64,000 nt of DNA from Clostridia bacterium (GTDB lineage: Bacteria; Bacillota; Clostridia; Oscillospirales; CAG-272), in contig JAFVTS010000022.1 in the NCBI GenBank assembly GCA_017503105.1, positions 1 to 64,000 of the forward strand. The letters run 5' to 3'. Positions 45,086 through 52,685 of the stretch are shown one piece after another. Under the pieces are notes generated by a model. The model saw only the letters and a list, made by a program, of their open reading frames with translations, was not told the origin of the DNA and searched no databases. The position numbers were made by a program, and so were the translations under genes. Within the stretch, counting starts at the first letter, position 1. Every line of letters starts with the position of its first letter.

Positions 45086-45211
45086 ATGAAAAAGTATAAT
45101 GCTCCCGAGATTGAAATAATCGATTCTCCCGACGTTGTCGTTACCTCCCCCGAGGTAGAAACCGAAAGGATTCCTCTTACGGCTACAAACGATACTCTTT
45201 ATGAAGTATAA
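45086..45211 (+). CDS. Small RiPP-precursor-like peptide 1
   Basis: A 41-residue peptide with an ideal ribosome site (GGAGG, 8 nt spacing), beginning 19 nt after the surface-protein stop and ending before a strong terminator. The N-terminal half MKKYNAPEIEIIDSPDVVVT, then SPEVETERIP, matches peptides at 49713 and 50136. The tail LTATNDTLYEV differs between them. YxxPEIE resembles the YxxP leader motif bound by RiPP recognition domains (lasso-type leaders). There is no Cys, no signal peptide and no maturation gene nearby. The alternative is an unmodified partner of the surface protein. Codon use matches the neighbours. Confidence 0.75.
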   Translation: MKKYNAPEIEIIDSPDVVVTSPEVETERIPLTATNDTLYEV

Positions 45212-45231
45212 TTAAGTCGGCACACCGACTG

Positions 45232-45267
45232 CCGCCCGAGGCTGAAAAAGCCTCGGGCGGTTTTTTT
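45232..45267 (+). terminator. Terminator of the first surface-protein/peptide unit
   Basis: An 11-bp GC-rich perfect stem (CCGCCCGAGGC/GCCTCGGGCGG), a 7-nt loop and seven Ts. A small AGTCGG/CCGACT hairpin (45215-45230) precedes it. Confidence 0.92.
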
Positions 45268-45268
45268 A

Positions 45269-45433
45269 CCTTCCCCTTTTTGGGGAAGATGGATTTTGGC
45301 GCAAGCCAAAAGACGGATGAGGTTCAGGATTACTTTTTCGCAAACTCGGCGGTTTAAAACTCGGCACTTTATAAGAATGTTTTACTGAAACCTCATCCAC
45401 CACTTCGTGGTCCCCCTTCCCCAAAGGGGAAGG
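45269..45433. repeat. MITE-like palindromic intergenic repeat
   Basis: About 165 bp with a nested mirror layout. The outer ends CCTTCCCC..GGGGAAG and CTTCCCC..GGGGAAGG are each self-complementary. The next pair is GGATGAGGTTCAG and CTGAAACCTCATCC, and the inner hairpins are TTTTGGC/GCCAAAA and ACCAC/GTGGT. Similar CCTTCCCC...GATGAGG elements are common between genes of gut Clostridia, as far as I recall. It has no ORF and no clear target-site duplication. Confidence 0.7.
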
Positions 45434-45466
45434 CTAAGAGAGCAACGCCCTACGGGAGGATTTTAA

Positions 45467-45532
45467 TTTCGCACTTCGCATTCCGCATTCCGCATTCCGC
45501 ATTCCTAATTCCTAATTTCGCATTCCGCATTT
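45467..45532. repeat. Short tandem repeat (CGCATTC-type)
   Basis: About eight to nine imperfect 7-8 bp units of CGCATTC/CTAATTC type lie between the palindromic repeat and the second surface-protein promoter. No coding potential is seen. A single similar unit (AATTTCGCATTTT) occurs near 40680. Confidence 0.8.
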
Positions 45533-45635
45533 GTAAAATCGTCCGACGTTTTAGAAATAACGCCCAAAGCGCGTTACATTTTGCACAAAAATAACATTTT
45601 TTATTTGTATATATTGCTATTTTTTGTTTTTTTTA

Positions 45636-45664
45636 TTGATTTTTTTAAAATACAATGATATAAT
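45636..45664 (+). promoter_or_regulatory. Promoter of the second surface-protein/peptide unit
   Basis: TTGATT (45636-45641) and TATAAT (45659-45664) with a 17-nt spacer in a very T-rich tract. A TTGATG/CATCAA hairpin (45669-45686) lies in the leader. From the ribosome site on, the sequence is nearly identical to the first unit. Confidence 0.8.
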
Positions 45665-45714
45665 TTACTTGATGTTAATACATCAAATAATTATAAAGAA
45701 AGGAAAAACACACT

Positions 45715-48700
45715 ATGAAAAAGAGAATAATCTCTCTTCTTCTCGCGGTTGTAATGCTGTTCTCGTGCCTGTCGTTGAACGTTTTTGCAACCGAAGAAAC
45801 CGCATCGGACGAAACCCCCTCGGTTGGCACCACGGTCGCCGACACCCTTAAGGCTCACACCGATGCAGAAATCAAAGCGTACATCGATGCGCTTACGGAC
45901 TCCGCGTTTATGTTCCACGACGGAACGACGAGAAGCCTCAACGGTACTAACCTCAACGACTCCGGCACGCGCTTCACCGTTACGGAGGACGGCAGACTCG
46001 TTGTAGGTCCCGCAGTTACCGCAGGATACGAGGCACACTTCAACCTCACAGGTCACTCCGTCCTTGACGGACGTACGAACATACTTAAAAACTATAAGGC
46101 GAACGACGCCCTTCACGGACAGAGCTTCGTTGTACAGGCAGACATAGAGCTCACCGATTACTTTATCGGTCTTAACACCTCGCAGCGCCTTCTTCAGATC
46201 ACCTCCTACGCAGGCTACGGTACGTATAACAATACTACCAGCAGACCCAAGGCGCTTCAGCTTCAGCTCCTTCAGATAGCGGGCAACAAGCTCCAGGCGA
46301 ACATCAGAGGCAGCGGCTACCAAAGCGTTGCTGAGCTTAAACCTAACACCGTTTACAGCATTGCAGTGCACGTAAATCCCCAGGATATTGATTTGGCAAC
46401 GAAATCTTACGGCTCCTATGACGTTTACGTAAACGGAAGCCTCGTTGCCGAAAGACTCGGCTTCTTAAGTGAGGGTGCCAACAAAGGTATCACAATGCCC
46501 GAGAACCAGCCTTTCTTCCCTGACGGCGTTTTCAGCGATAACGCGAACTCCATCCTTAAGGCGGGTCAGACGGCGTACTTCTTCACCGACACTATGCCCG
46601 ACGTTACCACCGACACGGATGCTGACGGAATTCCCGACATTTACGAGGGCGTTTGCGGCATTACCGCAGAGACCGTTCCCACCAAGGTTGAGCTCATCGG
46701 CACCGCAAAGGGCGTGCAGGACTTTGCTCTCGGCGGTCTCAGATTCCTTCAGATGGGTACGAACATCGTTCACACCGAGAACGCGTTCTACCTTGACAAC
46801 GCTTTGGTATACCGCGCTGACGAGTACGTAAACGTACTTGAGCACGCACTTGTGAAGGGTGAGCACACTCACGACTTTACCAAGGCTACCACCGACGTTA
46901 CTTACACCTGTGCAGTTTGCGACGGCTATAAAGTAGTCACCGAAGCTCTCGATGCTAACGGCGACAGAGTTTGTGACGTTTGCGTAGGCGAGCTTGACGA
47001 GGGCGGAATCCTTTCCACCGACGAGCTTGCAAATTACGCGGACTCCGTTCCCTTCTCCTCGAACACGGGTAGGGGTAACGGCATTACTGACTATCGCGGC
47101 GCTATCTCTCAGGTCACCGATGATAACGACAACACCTACACCAAGGTAGGCGCACCCACTAAGGAGCCTACCACTATAGACACGGCTTATATGAACCTCG
47201 TACAGTCGGGCTTCGGCTATCCCTACCAAGGTCCCACCCTTAACAACTTCGAAGCCCTCAAGGGTAAGTCCTACGTCGTTTCCGCTGATATGAAGCTCTA
47301 CGACACGATCGACGAGAGCATCGGACACCTCAACGTTCTCGGAACTATGTCCTATCTTCAGGGCTCCGACGGTTGCACCGCTCTTAACGCTCTTAACGTA
47401 GTATTCTTCCTCCGCATCAACGTAAAGACGGGCGTGGTCGAATACCTCGACGCTGCAAAGGGCGCGAATTCTTACGTTTCTACGGGTATAAGCATTAAGG
47501 ACGGAAAGTTCCATACTCTTGCCGTTCATCACACTCCCGCAGAAGTGGGTGCTGAGAACACCTACGACGCTTACATCGACGGAAGACTCGTTGCGTCCAA
47601 CGTTCAGGCTCTTACGAACGATCAGAACAAGCAGATGACCTTTACCTCGGGCGAGCTTAATTACGCCAACTCTACCGTTAAGCAGATAACCGTTAACGGT
47701 GCTGTCGATTTCTTCCCCGCTCTTGCGAGAACTCATCAGCTCTCCGATTCCATCGTTGCCAAGCTCACGGCAGATCAGTACGCTTGGGATAACCTTAAGT
47801 TCTACTACGCAGACACCTTCTTTGAGCACATTCACGATTACGAGCTGACCCATCAGCACGATCTTGAAAACGGCACGAACCACGTCACCTACACCTGCTC
47901 CGTTTGCGGACTTACGAAGGAAGCGACCGTTGTGATGTCCGACCGCGCACAGAGCGGCGTTCTTACTCCCGACGAGGTTGCGGCTCTTGCAGGTGCTGAG
48001 AATATGCTCGCATACGGCGAGTGCACGGATGACAATCCTTTCGCAGGACTTAAAGAGTCCGACTCTTGGGAGGCAATAAGTGTCGTAACCGACGAGGCGA
48101 CGGGCAATAAGTACATCAAGTACGGCGCGTCTACCGCCACAGGCAATGGCGGATGCTACATCCAGAAGACGACTTCTTTGTCGGGCAGAGGCACCGTTCC
48201 CAAATATATGGATCAGGCGGGCAGGGCGTACGTAATAAGCGTTGACGTTATGCACTACGGCGCGGCTAGCTTGAGCCTTTTCGAGATTATCTCCTACACG
48301 GCAGGTACCGACGGTATTTCCGACGGCTCGAAGATGGACACCGTTAAAATTCACCCCGCAAAAATCTTTGCGGACGGTACTCTTCAGTACGACACGGACG
48401 GAACCCAGTCGTACACGCCAGCAAAGCACGCTGACGGAACGGACGTCGTTCTTGACGCAGGCAAGTTCTACACCGTAACCCTTCATCACACTCCCGCGAC
48501 CAACACCTTCGACCTCTTCGTTGACGGCGAGTGCGTTGCAAACGACATAAAGGCGCTCGGCGACGCAGGCCACGCGGCTTCCTCTTGGACCAGCTCGGCT
48601 CTTATCGAGGGCAAGACCATCACTATGGAAGGTGCTAAGCACTTCACCCCCGGTATTATGAGATTCACTCAGCTTGGAAATACCACCGCGGGTCCCGACA

Positions 48701-49692
48701 AGGATTACATCGCGTTCGACGCACCCAAGCTCTACTACTCCGACGTTAACTACGAGTGCGCTCACAGCTTCGTTAACGACACCTGCGAATGGTGCGGCAA
48801 GTACGAGCCCCTCACTCACTGCGACATCTGCGACGGCGAGGTTATCTCCGAGAACGCAGCAGTAGTCGGCAAGTCCGTTTCTCTCGGCGAGCTCATCGAT
48901 ATGAACGTTTACGTTAAGTATCTCGGCGACACCGAGGGCGTATACGCAAATCTTGTTGCAGGCGCTAAGGAAGAAGCGATCGCACTTGACGAGCTTACCG
49001 CAGACAAGGACGGCACATACAAGCTCACCCTTCCTCTTAACTCCGTTATGATGGCAGAGGACGTTACCCTTTACCTCGACGGCGGCGAATACACCACGAG
49101 CGTTAAGGAATACGCAGAGGAGCTCATCAGCATCACTACCGACGAGGTAGAGAAAAAGCTCGCTAAGGCACTTCTCAACTTCGGCGCAGCAGCTCAGGAA
49201 TACTTCGCTGTAAAGAACGACGACGCGGCTCTTGACGACGTCCTTGCAAACGCAGGACTTGCCGAGGCTGACAAGACCGTTACCGACGTAACGGCAAGCG
49301 ACGCCTTCGCGGCTATTGAGTTCGCTCCCGTTGACTCCGATGCAAACGACAACGTTGCCTTCACCGCAGCTACTCTCACCTTCTCCTCCAAGACCCACGT
49401 CAAGATATACTTCACCGCATCCGAGAACGTGAAGGTTACCTTGAACGGAAGAAATCTCACTCCCGTGGAAGAGAACGGCGAGTATTACATCGCTTATACG
49501 GTTACGAGCCCTGCTGACCTTATGAAGGTTTCCACCATCGTTATCACCGACGGCGACGCAAGCTATCAGGCTGACGTCAGCGCAGCACTCCTCGTTAAGC
49601 TCGGCGTTGAAAACGCAGCCGACGCAGACCTCGTTCCCCTTCTTAAGGCGTTTGCGTATTACGCAACTTGCGCGGCTGAGTACGTAGCTTAA
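45715..49692 (+). CDS. Giant secreted LamG-like repeat protein B
   Basis: This 1325-residue paralog of the protein at 40897 has the same signal peptide, three LamG-like modules (YVNGSLV, YIDGRLV, FVDGECV), Cys/His linkers at about residues 381-422, 702-742 and 1012-1042, and the shared C-terminal domain at about 1046-1325. The DNA around the ribosome site and signal peptide, and again at the start of the C-terminal domain (48850 region), is nearly identical to the first copy, while the middles differ. A TDTDADGIPDIYEG segment near residues 302-315 resembles a thrombospondin-3-type calcium loop and is absent from copy A. The second small peptide gene follows after 20 nt. Confidence 0.85.
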   Translation: MKKRIISLLLAVVMLFSCLSLNVFATEETASDETPSVGTTVADTLKAHTDAEIKAYIDALTDSAFMFHDGTTRSLNGTNLNDSGTRFTVTEDGRLVVGPAVTAGYEAHFNLTGHSVLDGRTNILKNYKANDALHGQSFVVQADIELTDYFIGLNTSQRLLQITSYAGYGTYNNTTSRPKALQLQLLQIAGNKLQANIRGSGYQSVAELKPNTVYSIAVHVNPQDIDLATKSYGSYDVYVNGSLVAERLGFLSEGANKGITMPENQPFFPDGVFSDNANSILKAGQTAYFFTDTMPDVTTDTDADGIPDIYEGVCGITAETVPTKVELIGTAKGVQDFALGGLRFLQMGTNIVHTENAFYLDNALVYRADEYVNVLEHALVKGEHTHDFTKATTDVTYTCAVCDGYKVVTEALDANGDRVCDVCVGELDEGGILSTDELANYADSVPFSSNTGRGNGITDYRGAISQVTDDNDNTYTKVGAPTKEPTTIDTAYMNLVQSGFGYPYQGPTLNNFEALKGKSYVVSADMKLYDTIDESIGHLNVLGTMSYLQGSDGCTALNALNVVFFLRINVKTGVVEYLDAAKGANSYVSTGISIKDGKFHTLAVHHTPAEVGAENTYDAYIDGRLVASNVQALTNDQNKQMTFTSGELNYANSTVKQITVNGAVDFFPALARTHQLSDSIVAKLTADQYAWDNLKFYYADTFFEHIHDYELTHQHDLENGTNHVTYTCSVCGLTKEATVVMSDRAQSGVLTPDEVAALAGAENMLAYGECTDDNPFAGLKESDSWEAISVVTDEATGNKYIKYGASTATGNGGCYIQKTTSLSGRGTVPKYMDQAGRAYVISVDVMHYGAASLSLFEIISYTAGTDGISDGSKMDTVKIHPAKIFADGTLQYDTDGTQSYTPAKHADGTDVVLDAGKFYTVTLHHTPATNTFDLFVDGECVANDIKALGDAGHAASSWTSSALIEGKTITMEGAKHFTPGIMRFTQLGNTTAGPDKDYIAFDAPKLYYSDVNYECAHSFVNDTCEWCGKYEPLTHCDICDGEVISENAAVVGKSVSLGELIDMNVYVKYLGDTEGVYANLVAGAKEEAIALDELTADKDGTYKLTLPLNSVMMAEDVTLYLDGGEYTTSVKEYAEELISITTDEVEKKLAKALLNFGAAAQEYFAVKNDDAALDDVLANAGLAEADKTVTDVTASDAFAAIEFAPVDSDANDNVAFTAATLTFSSKTHVKIYFTASENVKVTLNGRNLTPVEENGEYYIAYTVTSPADLMKVSTIVITDGDASYQADVSAALLVKLGVENAADADLVPLLKAFAYYATCAAEYVA

Positions 49693-49712
49693 TTCAGGCG
49701 GAGGTGATTATA

Positions 49713-49841
49713 ATGAAAAAGTACAACACTCCCGAACTTGAAATAATCGTTTCTCCCGACGTCGTAGTTACTTCTCCCGAAGTCGAGACGGAAATCATTC
49801 CGATCAACGGCACTTCGAGCGGTAGCCTTTACAACACATAA
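49713..49841 (+). CDS. Small RiPP-precursor-like peptide 2
   Basis: A 42-residue peptide with GGAGG 8 nt before the ATG, 20 nt after the second surface-protein stop. The N-terminal 30 residues are nearly the same as peptide 1: MKKYNTPELEIIVSPDVVVT, then SPEVETEIIP. The tail INGTSSGSLYNT is Ser/Thr-rich and unlike that of peptide 1. A conserved leader-like half with a variable tail, repeated behind two paralogous surface proteins, indicates that the pairing is kept by selection and not chance. Function unknown. Confidence 0.75.
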   Translation: MKKYNTPELEIIVSPDVVVTSPEVETEIIPINGTSSGSLYNT

Positions 49842-49855
49842 TAAATAAGCTCCGA

Positions 49856-49912
49856 CCGATGCCCGTGTCACAAAATCGCGGGCATCGGCACGGACAGGCG
49901 AGGTCTGTTTTT
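49856..49912 (+). terminator. Composite terminator after peptide 2
   Basis: A perfect 10-bp stem (CCGATGCCCG/CGGGCATCGG) lacks its own T tract. A second, weaker ACAG/CTGT hairpin just downstream ends in TTTTTG. Confidence 0.6.
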
Positions 49913-49984
49913 GTTGAAACAGCACAAAATATTACGTGTTTTCTTCCATTTTATACTACTTTTGTAAGAAAATTTTGTGATATA

Positions 49985-50013
49985 TTGACAAACGCTATTT
50001 TTAGTGGTATAAT
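49985..50013 (+). promoter_or_regulatory. Promoter of the third peptide gene
   Basis: Perfect TTGACA (49985-49990) and TATAAT (50008-50013) with a 17-nt spacer. The ~115-nt leader carries a CTGCCAA/TTGGCAG hairpin (50072-50092). Confidence 0.88.
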
Positions 50014-50135
50014 AGTTTTACACTATTATTTTCAGCCGAAGCGTTTGCTCGCCGACTTGAAAATGCCGTTTCTGCCAAGAACCTTTTGGCAGAGGGCGGT
50101 AGATATGTTGTTGATTACGAGAAAGGAAAGGCGCT

Positions 50136-50309
50136 ATGAGAGAAAAATACGTTTCACCCGAAATCGAGTTCGCAAGCTCTTCAAACGACATAGTCGCAAC
50201 CTCCGCTTCCGTAGAAACCGGAAGAATACCCTTCTCCGCAACGCAGGCTTACAACGAGCTTGATATCAATACGGAAAGCCCCGAGGATACGAACTACAAC
50301 GTAAACTGA
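50136..50309 (+). CDS. Small RiPP-precursor-like peptide 3 (stand-alone)
   Basis: A 57-residue peptide with its own strong promoter, an AAAGG-type site upstream of the ATG and a perfect palindromic terminator 18 nt after the stop. It shares the pattern of peptides 1 and 2 (KYVSPEIEF, NDIVATS, SVETGRIP) but is more diverged and has a longer, Asn/Glu-rich tail. It is not preceded by a surface protein. Translation start and stop agree with the transcription signals, so this is a real short gene missed by length cut-offs. Confidence 0.75.
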   Translation: MREKYVSPEIEFASSSNDIVATSASVETGRIPFSATQAYNELDINTESPEDTNYNVN

Positions 50310-50327
50310 GTTTGATTTTCCGAACGA

Positions 50328-50366
50328 AACAAGGCATCCCACAGCTGTGGGATGCCTTGTTTTTTA
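50328..50366 (+). terminator. Perfect palindromic bidirectional terminator
   Basis: A 17-bp perfectly self-complementary arm pair (AACAAGGCATCCC... with centre CAGCTG) is followed by TTTTTT on the plus strand. It separates peptide 3 from the convergent transporter gene and can serve both. Confidence 0.9.
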
Positions 50367-50384
50367 TTATTATAATTTCGCCGT

Positions 50385-51332
50385 TTATTTTTTCTCTTCT
50401 TTCTTAAAGTTAAGAAGGATTATTCCCGCGCAAACGAGGAGCAAGGACAAAACGACGTTCAGGACCTCAACGTTCGACGATTCCGTGAGCATAAGCCACG
50501 AGAGAAGGACGCCGAAAACGGGTGTCATAAAGTTGTATATCGAAACCTTCGACACGGGGTTATACTTGAGAAGAATACCCCAAAGCGAGTACGCGAGAGC
50601 CGAGAGAAGAGCAAGATACACGAGCATAAGCACCGCTTGCCACGAGTTTACGGTAACGCGTCCGCCGAAAGCAAGTCCGCCTAAAATCATCACGGCTCCG
50701 CCGACAATGAATTGGTAGCCGCTTATAATAACGGGATCCTCGTGCTTTGAAAAGCGCTTCATCAGAACGGTAGAGGTCGCGTACGCTATCGCGGAAATTA
50801 TGACGAGCAGATCTCCTATTTCCGCCGTAAGCTCAAGACCGTTAAGGTTTATGACAACTATTCCCGCAAAGCCGAGCACGCAAGCGAGGAGCTTTTTCCA
50901 ACCGAGCTTTTCCTGTCTGAAAACGAGGCTTGCGATAAGGATGGCGAAGAACGCGCCCGAGCCGCTTGCGATAGTGCCCTTTACACCCGAGGTGTAGGAA
51001 AGACCGAGATAGAAGAATATGTACTGAAGAACGGTCTGGAAAAGGCTGACCGTGAGAATGCGTCCCGTATTTGACAGACGCGGATAAAGAAGCCTTCCGC
51101 GAGCCACACTGAATATAATGACGGTGAATATTCCCGCAAGGAAGAATCTGAGTCCCGCGAAGAGCACCGTCGACGGAACGCTCGAATCAGGACGCATCAG
51201 CTGATAGCCTATTTTTATACACGGGGTGGCACTTCCCCAAAGAGCGCAGCAGAAAATCGCAATAATAGCAATTACGACGGGCTTGCGCATATAAGGGGCG
51301 AAAAAGCCCTCGCTGCTTTTTTCGTCAAGCAT
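50385..51332 (-). CDS. EamA/DMT-family transporter
   Basis: The 315-residue protein has ten predicted membrane segments in two EamA repeats, with the family's typical start after the first helix (ALWGSATPCIKIG near residue 31) and YLALLSALAYSLWGILLKYNPVS in the second half. Members export amino acids or other metabolites. The substrate is unknown. The ATG at 51332 lies one base past the stop of the FAD oxidoreductase gene, so the two are coupled. A GTG four codons upstream is an alternative. It faces peptide 3 across a shared terminator. Confidence 0.88.
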   Translation of the reverse strand: MLDEKSSEGFFAPYMRKPVVIAIIAIFCCALWGSATPCIKIGYQLMRPDSSVPSTVLFAGLRFFLAGIFTVIIFSVARGRLLYPRLSNTGRILTVSLFQTVLQYIFFYLGLSYTSGVKGTIASGSGAFFAILIASLVFRQEKLGWKKLLACVLGFAGIVVINLNGLELTAEIGDLLVIISAIAYATSTVLMKRFSKHEDPVIISGYQFIVGGAVMILGGLAFGGRVTVNSWQAVLMLVYLALLSALAYSLWGILLKYNPVSKVSIYNFMTPVFGVLLSWLMLTESSNVEVLNVVLSLLLVCAGIILLNFKKEEKK

Positions 51333-51333
51333 T

Positions 51334-52548
51334 TCAAAGCTCACTTTCGTGAAGTTTTACGCCGCGTGCGCAGAGCTCACTCTGAAGAGCCGCAACGTCA
51401 AGTTTTTCAAAATCGTCCGTCATTGCCGCCGCAAGACCCGCAGCCTCGCCCGTTACGGCGCAGTCGGGAATTACGCGCGTGATGTCCCACATCGCGTCGG
51501 TTACGGAAATACATCTGCCCGCGGTGATAAGATTCTTCACGTCCCCACCGTAAAGGGCGCGGAAGGGAATCTCAAATACGGGTCCTCTTTTACGCCAATC
51601 GGAGACCATTCCGACAGAATCCTCAAAGCGCGTGTGAACCTCGGACTCGTCAAGCACGTATTTTCCGACGATCTTTCTCGTCATTCTGATCTGCGGTATC
51701 GTCGCTATTGTAACGGGCAGAATATCGGGCTGCTCCCCACGTCTTTGAAGTAAATTGTTAAGAAGGGATCTGTGCGACATTTCGGTCATTTCGGAAAGCT
51801 CCTCTCCGTCAACACCGAAGAAACGCTTATCCGCAAGAAGCTTTACCTTGTTTTCGCTGCGGTTGCCGTCGTCGGGCACGTCGCAGAAGCCGAGCATATT
51901 AAGCTTGTATTCACCGCCCGCGACGAAGTAATACCACGCCGCAAGGACGTTACCCTTGTTGTGAATGGCACACTCAGCCCCCGCAAGATTGCATATATCG
52001 GCGTCACCCGTGGCATCAACAACACTTCCGACCTCAATCGCCTGTCTTCCGCTCTTGCTTTCAACCGTAACGTGGGTGATCTTGCCGTTTTCCTTCCTCA
52101 CACCCGTTGCAAGGTATCCGTAAAGGATCTTTACACCCTCGCCGAGGAGAAGCTCCTCTGCCGCAAGAGCAAAGAGCTGAGCGTTGAACTGCACCTCGTA
52201 TCTTCTTCCGGACGCACGCTCCTCAACACTCGCCTCTCGACCAAGCCAAAGCTCGGGATACCTGCCCTCGTAGCCATACTTAATAGAAAGCTTTAAAAGC
52301 TCCTCTGCAAGTCCGAAGGACACCTGTCTGCCCATACCGTCGCAAAGAGGAAGATATATCGTTACAAGACCCGACGTTGCGAGTCCGCCGAGAATAAAGG
52401 ATTTTTCAAGCAGGATTACCTTTTTGCCGCTTCTTCTTGCCGCAAGTGCCGCCGCTACTCCCGCAACACCGCCTCCGCATACGAGCACGTCACATTCGTG
52501 AGCCGTTTTCACAACGAGCTGTTCGCTAAACTCTTTAACATCAGACAT
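51334..52548 (-). CDS. FAD-dependent oxidoreductase (FAD_oxidored family)
   Basis: The 404-residue flavoprotein has a Rossmann GxGxxG motif (CGGGVAGVAAALA, residues 24-36) and the ADP-ribose acid in VILLEKS. It also has the DATGDADICNLAGAE segment and a C-terminal FAD contact (ITAGRCISVTDAMWDITRVIPDCAVTGEAAG split around residues 360-390). Relatives are often found in carbohydrate or organic-acid catabolic loci with unassigned substrates. GGGGA precedes the ATG. It forms a two-gene operon with the EamA transporter, which suggests the transporter moves the oxidoreductase's substrate or product. Confidence 0.85.
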   Translation of the reverse strand: MSDVKEFSEQLVVKTAHECDVLVCGGGVAGVAAALAARRSGKKVILLEKSFILGGLATSGLVTIYLPLCDGMGRQVSFGLAEELLKLSIKYGYEGRYPELWLGREASVEERASGRRYEVQFNAQLFALAAEELLLGEGVKILYGYLATGVRKENGKITHVTVESKSGRQAIEVGSVVDATGDADICNLAGAECAIHNKGNVLAAWYYFVAGGEYKLNMLGFCDVPDDGNRSENKVKLLADKRFFGVDGEELSEMTEMSHRSLLNNLLQRRGEQPDILPVTIATIPQIRMTRKIVGKYVLDESEVHTRFEDSVGMVSDWRKRGPVFEIPFRALYGGDVKNLITAGRCISVTDAMWDITRVIPDCAVTGEAAGLAAAMTDDFEKLDVAALQSELCARGVKLHESEL

Positions 52549-52580
52549 TTTCTGTTCCCCTTGATTTTTATTTGTACCCT

Positions 52581-52609
52581 ATTATACTATAAATATAAAT
52601 AAAAGTCAA
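52581..52609 (-). promoter_or_regulatory. Promoter of the FAD oxidoreductase-EamA operon
   Basis: TTGACT (52604-52609) and TATAAT (52581-52586) on the minus strand with a 17-nt spacer. Confidence 0.82.
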
Positions 52610-52628
52610 GCACAAAATGCGTAGCCGC

Positions 52629-52657
52629 TTGACAAACGCTCCATAAAATGTTAAGAT
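52629..52657 (+). promoter_or_regulatory. Promoter of the gene at 52686
   Basis: TTGACA (52629-52634) and TAAGAT (52652-52657) with a 17-nt spacer. It is back to back with the oxidoreductase promoter, with -35 boxes about 20 nt apart. Confidence 0.72.
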
Positions 52658-52685
52658 AGAAGAAAACCCGATACGGAGAAATGCT

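Noticed and set aside
46465..49398. 977-aa open frame on the minus strand opposite the second surface protein, and similar long antisense frames at 42793-44193 and 31831-32853
   Set aside because: They are mirror frames caused by codon bias of real plus-strand genes. They lack ribosome sites and known motifs, while the plus-strand frames have signal peptides, domains and promoters.
51334..52548. Maturation enzyme for the nearby small peptides
   Set aside because: The FAD oxidoreductase has its own promoter, is convergent to the peptide genes behind a strong terminator, and belongs to a family linked to small-molecule catabolism.
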